A stretch of 64,000 nucleotides of DNA from the NCBI GenBank assembly GCA_026419775.2, contig JAOPGA020001662.1, positions 1 to 64,000 on the forward strand. The letters are read 5' to 3'. Both the position numbers and the translations under genes were made by a program. The notes under the pieces are model-generated. The model did not search any database. It saw only the letters and a program-made list of their open reading frames with translations, and had not been told where the DNA came from. Positions 61,341-64,000 of the stretch are shown here, piece after piece (the stretch's first letter is position 1; the number at the start of each line of letters is the position of its first letter). Source of the stretch: Acrasis kona. Taxonomy: Eukaryota; Heterolobosea; Eutetramitea; Acrasida; Acrasidae.

Positions 61341-64000
61341 TTTGTCCAATAACCAATGATTGAATCATTGTAATATGCAGTCGACAAGCCAACCCAGTTG
61401 GATATTGCTTCTGCACTGTTCAATACAGTTTCTGTCTTTGAACTATTCATCCACGAATAAACCAAGTTCGTGGATGTATTTACAATGGGTTTATATTGAG
61501 TAAATTGAGATAGATAGAGCCATTCTTGATTATCAGAGACACCAAGCATATCTTGCGCTGTTTTATCGTCCAACGAAGTAACAGTAGTTGTGCTTGTTAG
61601 ATTGGATTCGTCAGGACTAAATGCACCTAGACTATGTAAATTGTAATAAACCTGATAAACAGAAGCAGGAGCTGCTTCATCTGTGTCATAAATAAAAGAA
61701 AGGTCATAAAAAAGAGAATTGCCAGTATCTGTGGTCATCCCTGGTAAAATCACTGTTAATCTCCTAGCGCTCAAAGTGTTATAAATAATACCAGAGATAC
61801 TAACGGAAGCATCATCTGAAAAGTAATCTAAACTACCCTCTGATGCATATTGCCTATTACCATTAATCATAATGGTATTATGACTCAGTGTACCTTTGTA
61901 ATAAATATTATGAACAGGTAACGTATAAGTGTTACTACCAATGTCTTGTAACACATAAAATCCCCTAGAGAACAACAACAAATTGAGTTTATCATAATGT
62001 CCATGACCACCTCCATGAACACCATACTTTTGCATCACCCAATCCTGCTGATTATTCTTCAACACGCTAATACCTACGCCTCTACTACTAAAACTAAAAC
62101 TAGATGTATAATTAACAAGAGAAGGAGATAAAGGATACTGAAAAGCAGTAAAAATAGTGGTGATCATGCTACCACCTCTACTCATTTTATTTAAAGCCCA
62201 ATCATATAACAAATCATCATTGTAACGCACTTTTGCAATTTCATAAAAATCACCTGTACCCGTCAAAGCATTAGCAATGTTGTCATTAATACTAGGAACA
62301 GAAAAATCAGGTTTTGAATAAAAGAGCATCACGCTGAACATGTCCCTCATGGACTTTGTCCCACTGTTGCCACTCAACAATGGGAATTGCATATCATATA
62401 ATGATATATTTTTATAGCGTAAATAAATCTCTCCAATATAAATCATGGATTGAAGAGTGAAAAAATGGTACGCTATAGAGGATTCTCCCCAGAATCCATC
62501 ATCATAGACACCATATCGTAAATGATATTTAAAACCACTTCCAGGGTTGTCTATTGCTGTGGAAATCATATTGTCGTCATTGACGACCGCACCTACAGAT
62601 AAAATCAAGGCATTGTGCCATGATTGCCAATTAGAGATGGTCACGTTACACCTCAACACGGAGGTGACCATATTTCTAAATAAATTCCATTCAATATGAG
62701 CTTTTTGACCTCCGGTCAAAGTGTTGTAAATTGCGTCATACGCAAAAACAACTTTGAGGCCCCATTGAGCCTCGTCTAGAGTTTGTTGAAACAAACGACC
62801 ACCACAGGACGCATTTACGACTAAATTATTATCGACATAGTCAAGTGTTGGATATAAATTAGCGTATTGCATTAATACGTCCGTTAAGTAAGGCGCATAG
62901 GATGCATACTTTGTTTTATCTTGTAAATAAGTAAATGCAATGTCTGTCATCCTATCTGCAATTTCTTGATGTCTGGCGGCCACCCAAGCACCTCTTCTTG
63001 CTTGGTCAACCAATCCATTGTAATAAGAATTGGTGTAGCTGCAGAAATATGACCACGGCGACGAACTATTGTATGTGAGTGCGCCTCCGCCATCACATAC
63101 AAATGCCAACGGCCATCCACCTCTTTGAAGTGGTATTTGTATGCTAGATTGAGCAGCCGCTACGGCGCTCGTTATCCTAGAGTTGCGTGGCGTGACAACC
63201 AGCGGGTCAACTGAATTTTTGATCCTGTCAACGTCATCGTTGCTACAATAAAGATAAGGATGGTTCATGACGGGTGTGTTGTAGTCGACCAGGTAGATCA
63301 TGTACAAGACATCAATGTAGTTTTCTTTGTAGTCAATTCTGATTTGAATGTTGCTGACCGGTTGTGTGGGATCAGTTTTGCTTTGAAATGCAAATTTCAG
63401 GATTGTGTTTAGGATGCTCTTTCCTTGCACGGATCCATCCGTTGTATATTGTGTGATAATGGCGGACGAGCCGTTTGATTGCATTTGAATGGTAAATGGT
63501 TTGGCGTCCGAGCATGTGTTGTTTAATGTTAATGGTAACGAAATGATGTAATTGTTGTATGTGGGTAAGAATGCGGTCGTGTATAGAGTTGAGGTTGTTG
63601 CTAAACATTTCGTGGTTACTTCCATTTGGTCAATGTATATTTTGGTATCTGGATTAGGAGTGTATGTATCGAACGAAGAATACAAGGATATGGAATCAAT
63701 TTGATTGAAGCCAGCAGGGGACCGCCTTTTGGAAAAGTTGTTGATAAAGTTTAATGTGATTTTCTTCCACATTCCACTCCAGTCTATTGCGAAATTGGTG
63801 TAAAAGTAATCCCATCCTGCACTCGGGCTCTCTGATGTTAACGTAACATGTATCAATGCGTTAGTAGCGTTTTCGCTATAGATCCAAAATTCCAAATCGG
63901 TCGAGTTTGACCAGTCGTGATTGAAATTGGAAATTGTGCAGCTTTTTTTATTTACCGTATCGCTCCAGTAAGCTGAATATGGTTCCGTGTAATAACGTCT
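61340..64000 (-). CDS. Heparinase II/III- or alginate-lyase-like ectodomain, 5' partial
   Basis: The frame is open to the right edge, so the N-terminus lies outside. It begins with a galactose-binding-like module ([20 protein letters not shown], then [15 protein letters not shown]). A region of about 350 residues with helical-toroid character follows ([25 protein letters not shown]). Then comes the signature of PL17 and heparinase II/III lyases: [28 protein letters not shown] and [12 protein letters not shown]. These enzymes cleave uronic-acid polysaccharides by beta-elimination, with His and Tyr as catalytic residues; both are present in context. Substrate (alginate, hyaluronan-like or bacterial capsule) is unknown. 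Near 61340 the frame shifts by one base into the next segment. Confidence 0.75.

Noticed and set aside
1-64000. CRISPR arrays, insertion sequences or operon-like ribosome-binding sites
   Set aside because: Genes have spliceosomal introns and eukaryotic families; no regularly spaced direct repeats or transposase genes were seen.

Overview
The window looks like a gene-dense nuclear chromosome segment from a free-living amoeboid or amoeboflagellate protist, most likely a heterolobosean of the Naegleria/Acrasis kind (an inference from gene content, not a proven identity). Intergenic gaps are usually under 200 bp. Introns are tiny, mostly 36-45 nt and GT-AG, and many genes have zero to six of them. 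The gene set is broadly eukaryotic: SPX/EXS phosphate exporter, MAP kinases, a cyclic-nucleotide phosphodiesterase, BRE, ERCC1, XRCC4, TMEM39, mitochondrial pyruvate carrier, the flagellar protein ARMC2 and an RWP-RK factor. Two assembly ambiguities (N) lie at 901 and 55251.

Left part (1-6 kb): a partial Crinkler/RHS-like P-loop NTPase gene sits next to a decayed retroelement integrase fragment. An ABC1-family kinase with six exons and a tRNA-Cys gene with a 12-nt D-loop insertion follow. From 6 to 24.5 kb comes an almost continuous run of housekeeping and signalling genes: an EF-hand protein, ERCC1, the SPX-EXS transporter, an NT-C2/coiled-coil/DIL protein, TMEM39, a divergent MAP kinase, BRE, a coiled-coil protein, ARMC2, a SART3-like HAT protein without RRMs, and a two-RRM/RGG protein. 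From 24.5 to 41 kb lie an LRR protein, a SIAMESE-related-like candidate CDK inhibitor, XRCC4, a Rieske oxygenase, an RWP-RK protein, a rhomboid protease, a 13-module Cys-rich surface protein, an RCC1-like protein and a tyrosine aminotransferase.

Right part (41-64 kb): two genes whose start codons are only 18 bp apart, a PIN-domain protein with a duplicated N-terminal module, a MAP2K-like kinase, a zinc alcohol dehydrogenase, a mucin-like membrane protein, a phosphodiesterase, MPC1, a tRNA-Leu gene that again has a D-loop insertion (14 nt), and a giant gene running off the right edge. That gene encodes a heparinase/alginate-lyase-like ectodomain, a stalk of about 900 residues of Thr-Pro repeat, and a TIG-like domain with one membrane span. 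It is broken by two single-base frame changes in this assembly.

The genes do not form one pathway. Three DNA-repair or damage-signalling factors (ERCC1, BRE, XRCC4) fall within 21 kb, and kinase, cAMP/cGMP and calcium proteins are frequent. The most unusual signals are the D-loop insertions in both tRNA genes, two coding frames that change by +1 exactly at a stop codon (ARMC2 and the phosphodiesterase), the SART3 homologue lacking RRMs, the SMR-like motif outside plants, and the giant lyase-stalk-receptor gene.
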